NCBI RefSeq assembly: GCF_014200455.1
Contig: NZ_JACHBW010000009.1
Location: forward strand, 1-64,000
Origin: Paraburkholderia bannensis
GTDB taxonomy: Bacteria > Pseudomonadota > Gammaproteobacteria > Burkholderiales > Burkholderiaceae
DNA length: 64,000 nt
Direction of reading: 5' to 3'
This document shows, piece after piece, positions 17,597 through 25,922 of this stretch (its first letter is position 1; every line of letters starts with the position of its first letter). The notes below the pieces were generated by a model. That model was not told the origin of the DNA. It saw only the letters and a list, made by a program, of their open reading frames with translations, and did no database searches. A program made the translations under genes and the position numbers.

Positions 17597-17985
17597 GCGC
17601 GCCGAAAGCCTACCTGGAACACGTCGCCATCTTCGTGCGCGACATTCATTGGCATATTCGCTTTTTCGAAGACGTGTTCGGCATGACGATGCGCGAGGTG
17701 GACGGTGCGCGCGAAGCGCCGCGCCAGTACTGGACGCTAGGCGGCATGCAGTTCATTCATATGCCCGATTTCGAGGGACCGGAAGGACGGCTTGGACATC
17801 TCGGCATCATGTGTGAGGACGTCGAAGCGGCGCTCGCTGCTGCACGTCGCCATGACGTGCGGCCGATGTCGCAGGGCGCGAACTGGCTGCGTTTGCCCGA
17901 TGGCCTCGCCATCGAATTCATTCAGGCGCAACCGGCGCGTTGCGTTGCGCAGGCGCTCGCCATCGATCCGCGCGCGCAGGTATGA
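17593..17985 (+). CDS. VOC (glyoxalase/bleomycin resistance) superfamily protein
   Basis: The 130-residue protein starts at the ATG at 17593, overlapping the previous stop. It has the paired beta-alpha-beta-beta-beta modules of the vicinal oxygen chelate fold: LEHVAIFVRDIHWHIRFFED for the first and GRLGHLGIMCEDVEAALAA for the second. The candidate metal ligands H9 (LEHVAI), H55 near QFIHMPD, H67 and a glutamate in LAIEFIQ fit a glyoxalase-like metal site. Members include epimerases, dioxygenases and lyases. Within this operon it could epimerise or isomerise a CoA thioester or an oxo acid. The exact reaction is unknown. Confidence 0.8.
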   Translation: MSAPKAYLEHVAIFVRDIHWHIRFFEDVFGMTMREVDGAREAPRQYWTLGGMQFIHMPDFEGPEGRLGHLGIMCEDVEAALAAARRHDVRPMSQGANWLRLPDGLAIEFIQAQPARCVAQALAIDPRAQV

Positions 17986-17995
17986 GGTGAACACC

Positions 17996-18457
17996 ATGAC
18001 TATCGCTGAAAAATACTGGGACGATGCGCGCGAAGGCGACGAATGCGTGAGCCCGCATTACACCGTGACCAAGGAACGCATTCTTGCCTATGCGGACCTG
18101 ACCGGCGATCACACGCCGGTTCATGTGGACGAAGAGTACGCGAACGCGAGCCACTTTGGCTGCCTCGTCGCGCATGGTTTGTTCGGTCTGTCGATCGCGG
18201 ATGGCCTTAAAACACAGAGCGATTATCGCTTTCTGCCGGGCATGTCACTGGGCTGGAGCTGGGACTTCGTTCTGCCAATCAAGGTCAACGACGTGCTGCA
18301 TGTGAAGTTTCGCGTCGGCTCGATGCGGCCGAGCAAGAGCCGTCCCGACTGGGGCATCGTGATTCTGCCTTCGGAACTCATCAACCAGCAGGGCGAAGTG
18401 GTGCAGCGCGGCGAGCATCGTTTGATGGTGCCGCGCCGCCCGGGAGCCATGCAATGA
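17996..18457 (+). CDS. MaoC-like acyl-CoA hydratase/dehydratase
   Basis: The 153-residue hot-dog-fold protein starts at the ATG at 17996, with GAGGTG just before it and ten bases after the VOC stop. The hydratase signature is clear: ADLTGDHTPVHVDEEYANAS (about residues 25-44), then FGCLVAHGLFGLSI. It supplies the catalytic Asp and His of R-specific enoyl-CoA hydratases. Next to a CoA-transferase gene, the likely role is hydration or dehydration of a CoA-bound intermediate. MesC/mesaconyl-CoA hydratase-like enzymes share this context, so a branched C4-C5 dicarboxyl-CoA is one possibility. The last four bases overlap the CoA transferase start. Confidence 0.85.
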   Translation: MTIAEKYWDDAREGDECVSPHYTVTKERILAYADLTGDHTPVHVDEEYANASHFGCLVAHGLFGLSIADGLKTQSDYRFLPGMSLGWSWDFVLPIKVNDVLHVKFRVGSMRPSKSRPDWGIVILPSELINQQGEVVQRGEHRLMVPRRPGAMQ

Positions 18458-19668
18458 AGCAGGCACGTCCACTCGAAGGGATTCGCGTCGTCGATTACAG
18501 CCATTTTCTCGCGGGACCCTATGTGGGGCGTTGCCTCGCTGCGCTGGGCGCGGAAGTAATCAAGGTCGAGCGGCCAGGCAGCGGCGACGCGGGACGACAG
18601 CACGCCACCGTGCTCGACGAACGCACCAGCGGCTATTTTCTGCAGCTCAATATGGGCAAGCGCGGCGTCAGCGTCAATATGAAAGACCCGCGCGGCAAGG
18701 CCTTTATGGAGCGACTCTGCGATTGCGCGGATGTGTTCGTGGAGAACTATCGTCCCGGCGCGCTCGACAAACTCGGTCTGGGCTATGAAACGCTCGCCGC
18801 GCGCAATCCAGGGCTGGTTTACTGCTCGATTTCTGCGTATGGGCACACCGGGCCGGACGCGCATCGCGCCGGTTTCGGCCTGATTGCCGAGGCGAAAAGC
18901 GGCATCATGCAGATGGTCGGCACGCCGGGCGAGCGCCCGCCGTTGCTGCGCGTTTCGCTTGGCGATATGTACACGGGCATTCATGCGGTGGCGGCCATCA
19001 ATGCGGCGCTGCTGGGCCGCGTCAAAAACGGGCGCGGGCAGCATATCGATATGGCGCTCTACGACACGCTGGTTTCGATGCATGAATACGCGGTGCAATG
19101 CTACACACTTGCCGAGGTGCTTCCCGAACAGACCGGCCACGATATGCCGGGCTCCACCTTGTACGGCGTATTCCGCGCGACGGACGGCGATCTGGTGATC
19201 GCGGCGCAGGTGGACGATGCGTGGAAGCGCTTCGCCGCGCTGATCGAAGCGAACGGCGGCCCGCATGGTTTTGGCGCCGACGCGCGTTTTCATAACAGCG
19301 TGGGACGCAATGCGAACCGGCTGGAGATTCTTGCCGTGGTCGAACCGTGGGTGGCGGCGCGCACGGTGGCGCAGATTCTCGAACTGCTCGATGGCATCGA
19401 TGTGCCTTGCGCCAAGGTGCAGCGCATCGATGAAGTGATCGCCGATCCGCAGATTCAGGCGCGCGGCATGATTGTCGAACAGGAGCATCCGCGTTATGGC
19501 ACGCTGCGCCTGCCCAATCTGCCGTTCCGCTTTTCCGCATGCGACACCACGATACGCGAGGTCGCGCCCGACCTTGGCCAGCATAACGCCGAAGTGGCGC
19601 AATCGCTCGGCTTCAGCGCCGCCGAGATCGAGGCGATGCAAACCGATGGCGTGCTGTTCGACCAGTAA
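18454..19668 (+). CDS. Class III (CaiB/BaiF) CoA transferase
   Basis: The 404-residue enzyme transfers CoA between carboxylic acids. The N-terminal Rossmann half opens with LEGIRVVDYSHFLAGPYVGR and AALGAEVIKVERPGSGD. The catalytic aspartate is in SLGDMYTGIHA (about residue 170), followed by the NGRGQHIDMALYDTLVSM helix characteristic of FRC/CaiB enzymes. Length is normal for the family. It is translationally coupled to the MaoC gene (ATGA overlap). Together they imply activation of an organic acid to its CoA ester followed by hydration or dehydration. The acid is not identifiable; relatives act on oxalate, carnitine, mesaconate or bile acids. Confidence 0.88.
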   Translation: MKQARPLEGIRVVDYSHFLAGPYVGRCLAALGAEVIKVERPGSGDAGRQHATVLDERTSGYFLQLNMGKRGVSVNMKDPRGKAFMERLCDCADVFVENYRPGALDKLGLGYETLAARNPGLVYCSISAYGHTGPDAHRAGFGLIAEAKSGIMQMVGTPGERPPLLRVSLGDMYTGIHAVAAINAALLGRVKNGRGQHIDMALYDTLVSMHEYAVQCYTLAEVLPEQTGHDMPGSTLYGVFRATDGDLVIAAQVDDAWKRFAALIEANGGPHGFGADARFHNSVGRNANRLEILAVVEPWVAARTVAQILELLDGIDVPCAKVQRIDEVIADPQIQARGMIVEQEHPRYGTLRLPNLPFRFSACDTTIREVAPDLGQHNAEVAQSLGFSAAEIEAMQTDGVLFDQ

Positions 19669-19685
19669 AGACAAATGAGCCGACG

Positions 19686-20525
19686 ATGATCGATACCTAT
19701 GCAGTGATTGGCAATCCTATCGGACATACCCAATCCCCGTTGATTCATGGTCTTTTCGCCGAGGCGACGCAGCAGACGATGCACTATACGGCGATCGAAG
19801 GACCACGTGAGCCCGATGGTGCGTTCGCGGCCACGGTGCGCGAATTCATGGCGGCGGGCGGCAAGGGCATGAACATTACCGCGCCGTTCAAGCTGGCGGC
19901 ATTCGATATGGCCGATGAGCGCAGCGAGCGCGCAACGCTCGCGGGCGCGGCGAACGCGTTCAAGTTCGAAGGCGGGCGGATGTTCGCCGAGAACTTCGAC
20001 GGTATTGGTCTGCTGCGCGATATCGAGGTCAACCTGCACGCGCCGCTGGCAGGCAAACGCGTGCTGCTGCTCGGCGCAGGCGGCGCAGCGCGCGGCGCAT
20101 TGCTGCCGTTTCTGGGTGCACATCCAGCCGAACTGGTGATCGCGAATCGTCGTGTCGACAAAGCACGAGCGCTGACTTCGCAACTGTCATCGCACGGTGC
20201 GATAGCGGCGTGCACTTATGGCGAACTTGAGCGGATGGGGCGCTTCGATCTGGTGATCAACGCCACTTCCGCGAGTCTGACCGGCGATCTGCCGCCGGTG
20301 CCGCCCGGTGTCTTCAGTGCGCATGGCACCGCGTATGAACTGGCCTATGGCAAGCGCCTGACGCCGTTTTTGCGGCTCGCGCGCAATGCTGGCGTGGCGG
20401 GTATTGTCGATGGCGTCGGCATGCTGGTGGAACAGGCCGCCGAAGCTTTTGCATGGTGGCGCGGCGTGCGACCCGAGACGCAAGCGGTGATCGGCCGGCT
20501 GACGGTCCCGCTCGACCAGGCGTAA
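19686..20525 (+). CDS. Shikimate dehydrogenase-like protein (AroE family)
   Basis: This 279-residue enzyme lies 17 bases after the CoA transferase. It keeps the substrate site: SP-x-IH (residues 17-21), MNITAPFKLAAF with the catalytic lysine near residue 65, and FDGIGLLRD with the catalytic aspartate. The nucleotide-binding motif is VLLLGAGGAARGAL, and the C-terminal DGVGMLVEQAAEAF-x-x-WRG block is canonical. The usual G-x-NTDG is AENFDG here, a substitution at the threonine next to the catalytic aspartate. The context with a dehydroquinase in a catabolic operon suggests quinate/shikimate-type oxidation, or a paralogue acting on a related cyclic hydroxy acid, rather than housekeeping AroE. 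Confidence 0.85.
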   Translation: MIDTYAVIGNPIGHTQSPLIHGLFAEATQQTMHYTAIEGPREPDGAFAATVREFMAAGGKGMNITAPFKLAAFDMADERSERATLAGAANAFKFEGGRMFAENFDGIGLLRDIEVNLHAPLAGKRVLLLGAGGAARGALLPFLGAHPAELVIANRRVDKARALTSQLSSHGAIAACTYGELERMGRFDLVINATSASLTGDLPPVPPGVFSAHGTAYELAYGKRLTPFLRLARNAGVAGIVDGVGMLVEQAAEAFAWWRGVRPETQAVIGRLTVPLDQA

Positions 20526-20537
20526 TCCGGAGAAGGT

Positions 20538-20975
20538 ATGAAGAACATCCTGATGTTGCACGGCATTAATCACAATATGTTCGGCAAGCGCGATCCCGTG
20601 CAGTACGGGACCATCACGCTGGAGCAGATCGATGCGCGAATGCAGACGCTCGCAGCGGAACTGGACGTGCGAGTGGAATCATTCCAGACCAATAGCGAAG
20701 CGACGATGTGTGAACGCATCCATCGCGCGTTTGAAGAGGGCACGGATGCCGTACTGATCAACGCGGGCGCGTGGACGCACTACAGCTATGGCATTCGCGA
20801 TGCGCTCGCGATTCTGACCTGTCCGGTGGTCGAGCTGCATATGTCGAATATTCACGCACGCGAGCCGTTCAGGCATCACTCGGTATTGGCCGAAATCGTG
20901 ACGGGGCAGATCTGCGGATTCGGTGCGCAGAGCTATCTGCTTGCACTGCGGGCAGCGGTGGCGGCGCTGGAATAA
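20538..20975 (+). CDS. Type II 3-dehydroquinate dehydratase
   Basis: A 145-residue, flavodoxin-like, probably dodecameric enzyme that interconverts 3-dehydroquinate and 3-dehydroshikimate. Catalytic features are intact: HGINHNMFGKRDPVQYG carries the loop arginine and the catalytic tyrosine (Y23), INAGAWTHYSYGIRDAL the active-site Asn and His, and HMSNIHAREPFRHHS the substrate-binding block. The usual N-L-N-x-L-G stretch is INHNMFG and the usual P-A-A-Y is A-G-A-W, so the site is slightly unusual. GGAGAAGG lies just upstream of the ATG. It is the last gene of the operon and is followed by a hairpin terminator. Confidence 0.87.
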   Translation: MKNILMLHGINHNMFGKRDPVQYGTITLEQIDARMQTLAAELDVRVESFQTNSEATMCERIHRAFEEGTDAVLINAGAWTHYSYGIRDALAILTCPVVELHMSNIHAREPFRHHSVLAEIVTGQICGFGAQSYLLALRAAVAALE

Positions 20976-20979
20976 GCAC

Positions 20980-21012
20980 GGCGCGGTATTTCGGGACCGC
21001 GCCTTCACTTTT
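20980..21012 (+). terminator. Operon terminator after the dehydroquinase
   Basis: GGCGCGGT (20980-20987), loop ATTTCGGG, ACCGCGCC (20996-21003), then TTCACTTTT. The 8-base perfect GC stem with a T-rich tail begins five bases after the stop codon and closes the six-gene operon. Confidence 0.65.
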
Positions 21013-21130
21013 AAAAGCCCAGCTATAGACGGGGAAACGCGTGGTCAATTCGGCCACCAGCCCCTTCACGCGCTTGCTTTGAATCAGCGCTTCTGGAACG
21101 CGGTGTTCAGCGCAGCGTGTAGCTCAGTGC

Positions 21131-21571
21131 TCAGATCAACAGAGAAATCAGGCCGCCGACGGTGATGCCGGCAGCCAACCATCGGCCAAACGAATAGGCG
21201 TGGTTAGGATCGGGCGGCTGGTCGGGCCGTGCGAGGCCCAGCGCGCCATAGACCAGCGAGCGAACCGGCTGCGCGTTCGCGGGGTCCGAGCTTTCTCCCG
21301 ACGATGTGCCCGTGGCCGCGTGCGTCGATGCATCGCTCGACGCAGTGGCGGCATCGTCCGTTGCATCATCTGGCGACGCATCGTTCGATGCAGCGGCATA
21401 GCCCTGCGGCGAAATCTCTACAGCGTCGTCCTGCGACACGGGCGTGGCGCTATTGCTCGTGTCTGTTTTTACTGCCCCGTTTTGCGTGGTGGTGTTCGTG
21501 ACATCCGGATTACTGCTGCGGGTGTACGCGGCGCCGTCGCCCGCGGGCGTCGCCAAACTGCCGATTTGCAT
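21131..21571 (-). CDS. Hypothetical Ser/Thr/Ala-rich protein with C-terminal hydrophobic segment
   Basis: The 146-residue protein starts MQIGSLATPAGDGAAY and has AAAGAGGTGAAC-type purine-rich sequence just upstream. Residues 20-105 are low complexity, rich in Ala, Ser, Thr and Asp, with an isolated VEISPQGY motif of the kind found in flagellar-hook and hook-length-type proteins. The last 20 residues (GRWLAAGITVGGLISLLI) are hydrophobic and could anchor it in the membrane. No signal peptide is present. It lies just downstream of flhC on the same strand, so a motility-related role is possible but not shown. Confidence 0.5.
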   Translation of the reverse strand: MQIGSLATPAGDGAAYTRSSNPDVTNTTTQNGAVKTDTSNSATPVSQDDAVEISPQGYAAASNDASPDDATDDAATASSDASTHAATGTSSGESSDPANAQPVRSLVYGALGLARPDQPPDPNHAYSFGRWLAAGITVGGLISLLI

Positions 21572-21752
21572 TGTTCACCTCTTTTAATTCCATCGCTTTA
21601 TCGCGACGCCCCGATATTCCCATGTCGCGGTGTCCCGTTGCCTGACGAATAACGCTTAGAAATGCGCGATATTCGCGTCGCGCTGGAGAGGGTGCAAAGC
21701 AGCGGCGCCCGATTCGATCCGCAGATCGAACCCAACATGTATGCCGCGCGGT

Positions 21753-22334
21753 TTATGCCGCGTGCGGCGTAGCAAGGAGCGCCATGCTCGCAGCGTTTTC
21801 CTGCTGGCGGCTTTCCAGCACGGCGCGCGTGACGCCGGCGCGCGAGGGCGGGGCGCATACGCAGCACGTATAGGGCTTATGGATTTCGCGCACCGGCCGC
21901 ACGAAGCGGCCCGTGCAGGTGCTGCAGCGCGTGAGCGTGAGCAGGCCGCCTTCGAAAAAGCGCAGCAGCGTCCATGCGCGCGTGAAACTCAGCACCCGTT
22001 CGATTTCGGCACAATCGCAATGTTCGAGATAGAGGCGGTACGCGCGCGTGAGCGCGTCGAGCCGGCTGCATTTCGCCTCATCCCTGAGATACAGGTAAAT
22101 GTTGTAGAACAGCGAGGCGTGAATATTCGGCAGCCACGTGAAATACCAGTCTGCCGAAAACGGCAGCATGCCCTTGGGCGGCGACGCATCCTTGAGTTCG
22201 CGATAGAGCCGGATCAAACGATTGCGCGAGAGACTGAGCTCTTTTTCCAGCACCGGCATGCGTGCGCCAAGCTGGATCAGTTCGATTGCGCGCATGACCT
22301 CGCGCGCCTCTTCGGTGACACTGCCTTTGTACAT
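21753..22334 (-). CDS. flhC: Flagellar transcriptional activator FlhC
   Basis: With the ATG at 22334 the protein is 193 residues, the usual FlhC length. The N-terminal EEAREVMRAIELIQLGARMP and LSRNRLIRLYRELKDASPPKG blocks and PFSADWYFTWLPNIHASLFY are strongly conserved in FlhC. The zinc-binding cysteines lie in TRCSTCTGRFV and YTCCVC. FlhC normally works as the FlhD4C2 complex, which activates class II flagellar promoters. Here no flhD is found upstream: the 437 bases before the start lack any FlhD-like frame. It is therefore an orphan copy that must borrow FlhD from elsewhere or act alone. The tail beyond residue 170 is alanine-rich and variable. Confidence 0.88.
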   Translation of the reverse strand: MYKGSVTEEAREVMRAIELIQLGARMPVLEKELSLSRNRLIRLYRELKDASPPKGMLPFSADWYFTWLPNIHASLFYNIYLYLRDEAKCSRLDALTRAYRLYLEHCDCAEIERVLSFTRAWTLLRFFEGGLLTLTRCSTCTGRFVRPVREIHKPYTCCVCAPPSRAGVTRAVLESRQQENAASMALLATPHAA

Positions 22335-22771
22335 GACGTTGCACTCCCATGGGCAATAGTGGCTGCCAGTGCGCAAACTTCGCGGCGTGGCGTCCATGCC
22401 TGAATTTCACGGGCGATTATAGAAGCGGCAAATCGAGCGTCAAGAATAATATTTTGAAAGTAATTGGAAGTTTCGTTAATGAAATCAGGGGGTTTTCGCC
22501 TCGGCCCATGTCCACTAAGGCGAGAGCAAACAAGGTGTTTCATGCAAACTTTCCGGCTCTGTCGAATTGGAAAGAAGTGGAAAGATTGGTGGCTGGAAAG
22601 CACCGTGACGCGGCCTTTATGGCGCGGCATGATGTTGCCGCAGCGCCTTCGCGGTGCAATGCAAGGTAATACGGATTATTACGGACTCTTGCAACGTAAC
22701 CTTTTTCGTTCCGTCTGCCGGTAAACTTCGACTTTCCAATTTTTACGCGCGCGGCATATCTCGCCGTCCGC
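22335..22771. other. Upstream region of the orphan flhC
   Basis: These 437 bases are locally AT-rich (for example AAGAATAATATTTTGAAAGT near 22441-22460), in contrast to the flanks. No flhD or other gene was recognised. Complex promoters are expected before flhC, and the AT-rich block is a plausible regulatory target. Confidence 0.45.
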
Positions 22772-23767
22772 GTGCTCGCCGGAACGCGAGCACTCCTTAC
22801 TCGCTTTCTATCGATGATGCTTCCTTTTTCCGCCAGTTCTTCTTCGTCCAGACACTTGCGCAAAGGTTTGCCGGGCGCGATGCCCGGCGGCGTCACCGTG
22901 GGCCTCACAGCGGCCGCGCGCGGCGCGGCTGGCACGCTGGCCAGTCCGCCGCGGCGCAGGCTGCTCAAGGGCACCATGAGCGTTCTGGCGCTGGGTGGTT
23001 GCGCAAGCACGCTCCTGAGCGCATGCGGCGGTGACTATTCGGATGGCACGGGGCCACAGTTCGCGCCCACGCCGGTCGTGAATTCCGTGGCGAATTTCCG
23101 TGATGTCGGCGGCGCGGCACCCGGATATTCGACCAGCGATGGCGCGCACGTGCGCCGCGCACTGTTGTATCGCTCCGATGCGCTCACGCCCAACACAGCG
23201 GACGCGGTAACGCTCGAACGCATGGCCTTCGCCTGCGTCTACGATCTGCGCACGCCCGCCGAGAACGACGCCACGCCCGATATCGTACTGACCAGCGCGA
23301 ATCGCGTCGCGCTCAACGTGCTCGCTACGCCCGCACCGCGCTCATTCGCCGGCTATTCGGCGAGCGAACTGGATGCAGCCATGCAGGCGCAATGGCGTCA
23401 ACTGGTGATGGGACGCGAGCAATGCATCGCGTATGGTGCGTTGCTTGAACATATTGCCGAAGCGCCGGGGCCGCAATTGATCGTTGGCGGCAATGGCGTG
23501 GATGCGGCGGGCTGGGCATCGGCGCTGTTGTTGCTGATCGCCAACGTGCCGCTTGAAATCGTCGTGCAGGATTTTCTTCTGACGAATGCGTGGCGCTCGA
23601 CCACGCCGGATTCGCTGAATCTCACGCCGCCCGTGCGGGCAAGCTATCTGCAGGCCGCGTGCGACGCGCTGCAGTCCGGCTACGGCGATATCAATCGCTA
23701 TCTGCAGAGCGGCCTGGGTCTTGATTCGGTGACGGTCGGCCGTCTGCGTGCGCGTCTTGCGGTTTGA
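22772..23767 (+). CDS. Phosphatase-like lipoprotein with degenerate active site
   Basis: The frame allows 331 residues, but the true start is uncertain (ATGs at 22814, 22817 and 22880). A Tat-like signal, RRRLLKG (residues 61-67), precedes a hydrophobic stretch and a lipobox ending at C85 (LLSA-C). The rest matches the Y_phosphatase3 family: SVANFRDVGG (about 105-114), RRALLYRSDAL and VYDLRTPAE. Where the family has H-C-x-x-G-x-D-R-x-G, this protein has VGGNGVDAAG (238-247). Histidine, nucleophilic cysteine and arginine are all lost, while the structural Gly and Asp are kept. It is probably a non-catalytic binding protein in the periplasm. The gene precedes the convergent EnvZ-like kinase. 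Confidence 0.75.
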   Translation: MLAGTRALLTRFLSMMLPFSASSSSSRHLRKGLPGAMPGGVTVGLTAAARGAAGTLASPPRRRLLKGTMSVLALGGCASTLLSACGGDYSDGTGPQFAPTPVVNSVANFRDVGGAAPGYSTSDGAHVRRALLYRSDALTPNTADAVTLERMAFACVYDLRTPAENDATPDIVLTSANRVALNVLATPAPRSFAGYSASELDAAMQAQWRQLVMGREQCIAYGALLEHIAEAPGPQLIVGGNGVDAAGWASALLLLIANVPLEIVVQDFLLTNAWRSTTPDSLNLTPPVRASYLQAACDALQSGYGDINRYLQSGLGLDSVTVGRLRARLAV

Positions 23768-23789
23768 GGATGTAAAGGAGGCCTGAGCG

Positions 23790-25055
23790 TTACAGCACAG
23801 GCAGCGAGATACGTACGCGCAGCCCTCCTTCGGGGTGATTGGAGAGGTCGCACTGACCGCCCTGATTGCGCACGAGGCGCGTGATGATCGCGAGGCCGAG
23901 GCCGCAATGGCCTTCGCCGCCACGTGCTTCGTCCAGACGCACGAACGGCTTGATCGCGGCCGCCACGCGGTCGGCGGGAATGCCGGGGCCGTGGTCGCGC
24001 ACTTCGATAAGCCATTGCGTGCCTTCGCGGCGCGTGGAAATTTCGACGGGCGGCACGCCGTGTTCGAGCGCGTTGTCGACGAGATTCGAAATGAGCCGGT
24101 CCAGCAAGGTGCGCGGCATGCGAAATGCCGGGCCCGCGCGCAAATCGAGCCTGAAAAGCACGTCTTCGTCGCTGCCGGTATCCGAATAGTATTGCTCGCG
24201 CAGCAACGCATCCACTTCCACTTCAGGCCCGGATTCGGGGCGCTGGCGCGCGAATTCCAGGAACTGCTGGACAATATCGTTGAGCGAATCGACTTCGCGA
24301 TAGAGCTGCTGACGTTCGAGATCGGAACCCAGCATGGAGGCGCGCAGCTTGATGCGCGTGAGCGGCGATTTGAGGTCGTGCGCCACGCCGGCCAGCATCA
24401 CGGCCTGGTCATCGTCGGCCTCGTTGAGCTGTTTCATCATGCGGTTGAACGAACCGATCAGATCGCGCAGTTCGCGCGGCCCTTGTTCGTTGACGGGCTC
24501 GGGCCGATGGCCGCTGCCAAACGCACGCGCCGCGTTGGCGACGAGCGAAAGCGGACGCTGCATCTGCCACATGGCGAGCAGCGCAACCAGCAGCGACATG
24601 GCGAGCAGGCCAATGGCCTGCGGCAGGAGATTGGGCGGCGGAGGCAGATCGACGGGCGCGACGATCCACGTGGGATGGCCCGGAAAGCGCACCCAGAGCG
24701 CTGCGCGGCGGTGCTGCAGATCGGCGAGAATTTCGGTGCCCGGCGGCAGATCGCGCAGCAACTGCTTGCGCAGATCGGCGAGCGGCTCGCGTTTGGGCAC
24801 TTTGAGATCCACGTCGGCGGGCATGTTCCAGGTGGGCACCAGATGCACACGCAGTGCGGGAGCCAGCTCGACTTCATTGGGCGCCGCGCCGTTGGCCGCG
24901 TGCAGCATGAGCAGCAAGCCGCGCTCGAAGCCTTCTACCTCATGACGGCGCGGCTGCGGAGCGAACACGACGAACCAGCAGGCCTGCACGATAAAAAGCA
25001 CGAGCGCCGACATCAAGGCCATACGGCCAAACAGCGTATTCAGCGGATTGTTCAT
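23790..25055 (-). CDS. EnvZ/RstB-type sensor histidine kinase
   Basis: A 421-residue inner-membrane kinase. Transmembrane segments are at about residues 12-32 and 145-165, enclosing a periplasmic domain of about 110 residues. HAMP follows (QRPLSLVANAARAFGSG). HisKA has MLAGVAHDLKSPLTRIKLR with the phosphorylated H226, and the ATPase domain shows NLVDNALEHG (N box), DHGPGIP (G1) and GHCGLGLAI (G2). This is the architecture of EnvZ-like osmosensors. The start codon overlaps the stop of the OmpR-like gene by four bases, so kinase and regulator are co-transcribed with the regulator first. Targets are unknown; porin or envelope genes are typical. Confidence 0.9.
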   Translation of the reverse strand: MNNPLNTLFGRMALMSALVLFIVQACWFVVFAPQPRRHEVEGFERGLLLMLHAANGAAPNEVELAPALRVHLVPTWNMPADVDLKVPKREPLADLRKQLLRDLPPGTEILADLQHRRAALWVRFPGHPTWIVAPVDLPPPPNLLPQAIGLLAMSLLVALLAMWQMQRPLSLVANAARAFGSGHRPEPVNEQGPRELRDLIGSFNRMMKQLNEADDDQAVMLAGVAHDLKSPLTRIKLRASMLGSDLERQQLYREVDSLNDIVQQFLEFARQRPESGPEVEVDALLREQYYSDTGSDEDVLFRLDLRAGPAFRMPRTLLDRLISNLVDNALEHGVPPVEISTRREGTQWLIEVRDHGPGIPADRVAAAIKPFVRLDEARGGEGHCGLGLAIITRLVRNQGGQCDLSNHPEGGLRVRISLPVL

Positions 25056-25804
25056 GAACCGGCGTTAGCAGCATTGGCCACGCCGTTGCCATCGATTCCA
25101 TCTTCGCGCAGCGGCACGAAGACATAGCCTTTGCCGCGCACGGTCTGCACATAACGCGGTTGGGCGGGATCGTCCTCGATCACGCGGCGCAGACGCCAGA
25201 TCGGCACGTCGAGGCTGCGGTCATTGAACGGCACGCCGTCTTCGCGCAGCAGATCGTGAACCAGCACGCGCGAAAGCACGCGGTAGGGATTGCGGGCGAA
25301 GATCTTCAGGAGAGCGAATATACTGTCGCGCAGCGGCACGCGTTCTCCGTCGCGCAGCAGCGAGCGCGTGGCGAAATCGAGCTCGAACGGCCCGAACTGG
25401 CAACGCTCGCGCGCTTCGGGAGCGCTGGGCGGCACGGCGCCGTGACGGCGCAGCACAGTCTGGATGCGCAGTAGCAGTTCCTGCGGATCGAAGGGCTTGG
25501 CGACATAATCGTCTGCCCCGAGCGTGAGCCCGGCGATGCGATCGGTCACCGCGCCGCGCGCGGAGGCGAAGATCACCGGAATGTCATCGCCCTGCGAGCG
25601 CAACGCGGCGAGCGTGCGCAGCCCGTCGGTGCCAGGCATCATGACGTCGAGCACGATGACCGAAGGCCGTTCGAGTTCGAGCCGCCGCGCGAGGTGGGTA
25701 CCCTCGTGCAGCACGGAGGTCTGGAAGCCGTGGGTTCGCAGGAAGCGGGAAAGAAGATCGCGCACGACCGGATCGTCGTCGACGATGAGAACGTGTGGAC
25801 TCAT
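25052..25804 (-). CDS. OmpR-family response regulator
   Basis: The 250-residue protein has a receiver domain with DDD at residues 9-11, phosphoacceptor D53 (VLDVMMPG), the FASAR switch region and the conserved lysine in VAKPFDPQELL. A linker of about 15 residues leads to a winged helix-turn-helix domain (CQFGPFELDFATRSLLRDGE to RYVQTVRGKGYVFVP). The recognition helix region is NDRSLDVPIWRLRRVIE. It is translationally coupled to the kinase gene. It shares the DDDPVVRD opening and the FGPFELDF linker with the second regulator at 27801, so the two are close paralogues. Confidence 0.9.
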   Translation of the reverse strand: MSPHVLIVDDDPVVRDLLSRFLRTHGFQTSVLHEGTHLARRLELERPSVIVLDVMMPGTDGLRTLAALRSQGDDIPVIFASARGAVTDRIAGLTLGADDYVAKPFDPQELLLRIQTVLRRHGAVPPSAPEARERCQFGPFELDFATRSLLRDGERVPLRDSIFALLKIFARNPYRVLSRVLVHDLLREDGVPFNDRSLDVPIWRLRRVIEDDPAQPRYVQTVRGKGYVFVPLREDGIDGNGVANAANAGS

Positions 25805-25922
25805 CGTGAAATTTTAATTGTTGTCGACGTTTCGATGAATACTGTCGATGTGACCAATTCTTACCTTCGCTTACGAGAGTCCCGAAACGGGCCTTATCCA
25901 AGGTCCCACGGCCTGCCAGCGC

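Noticed and set aside
18223..19674. 483-codon open frame antisense to the CoA transferase
   Set aside because: Lies fully opposite a well-conserved enzyme and shows no domain of its own.
22277..22630. Possible flhD upstream of flhC
   Set aside because: The 117-codon minus-strand frame there has no FlhD features and overlaps the flhC start in another frame.
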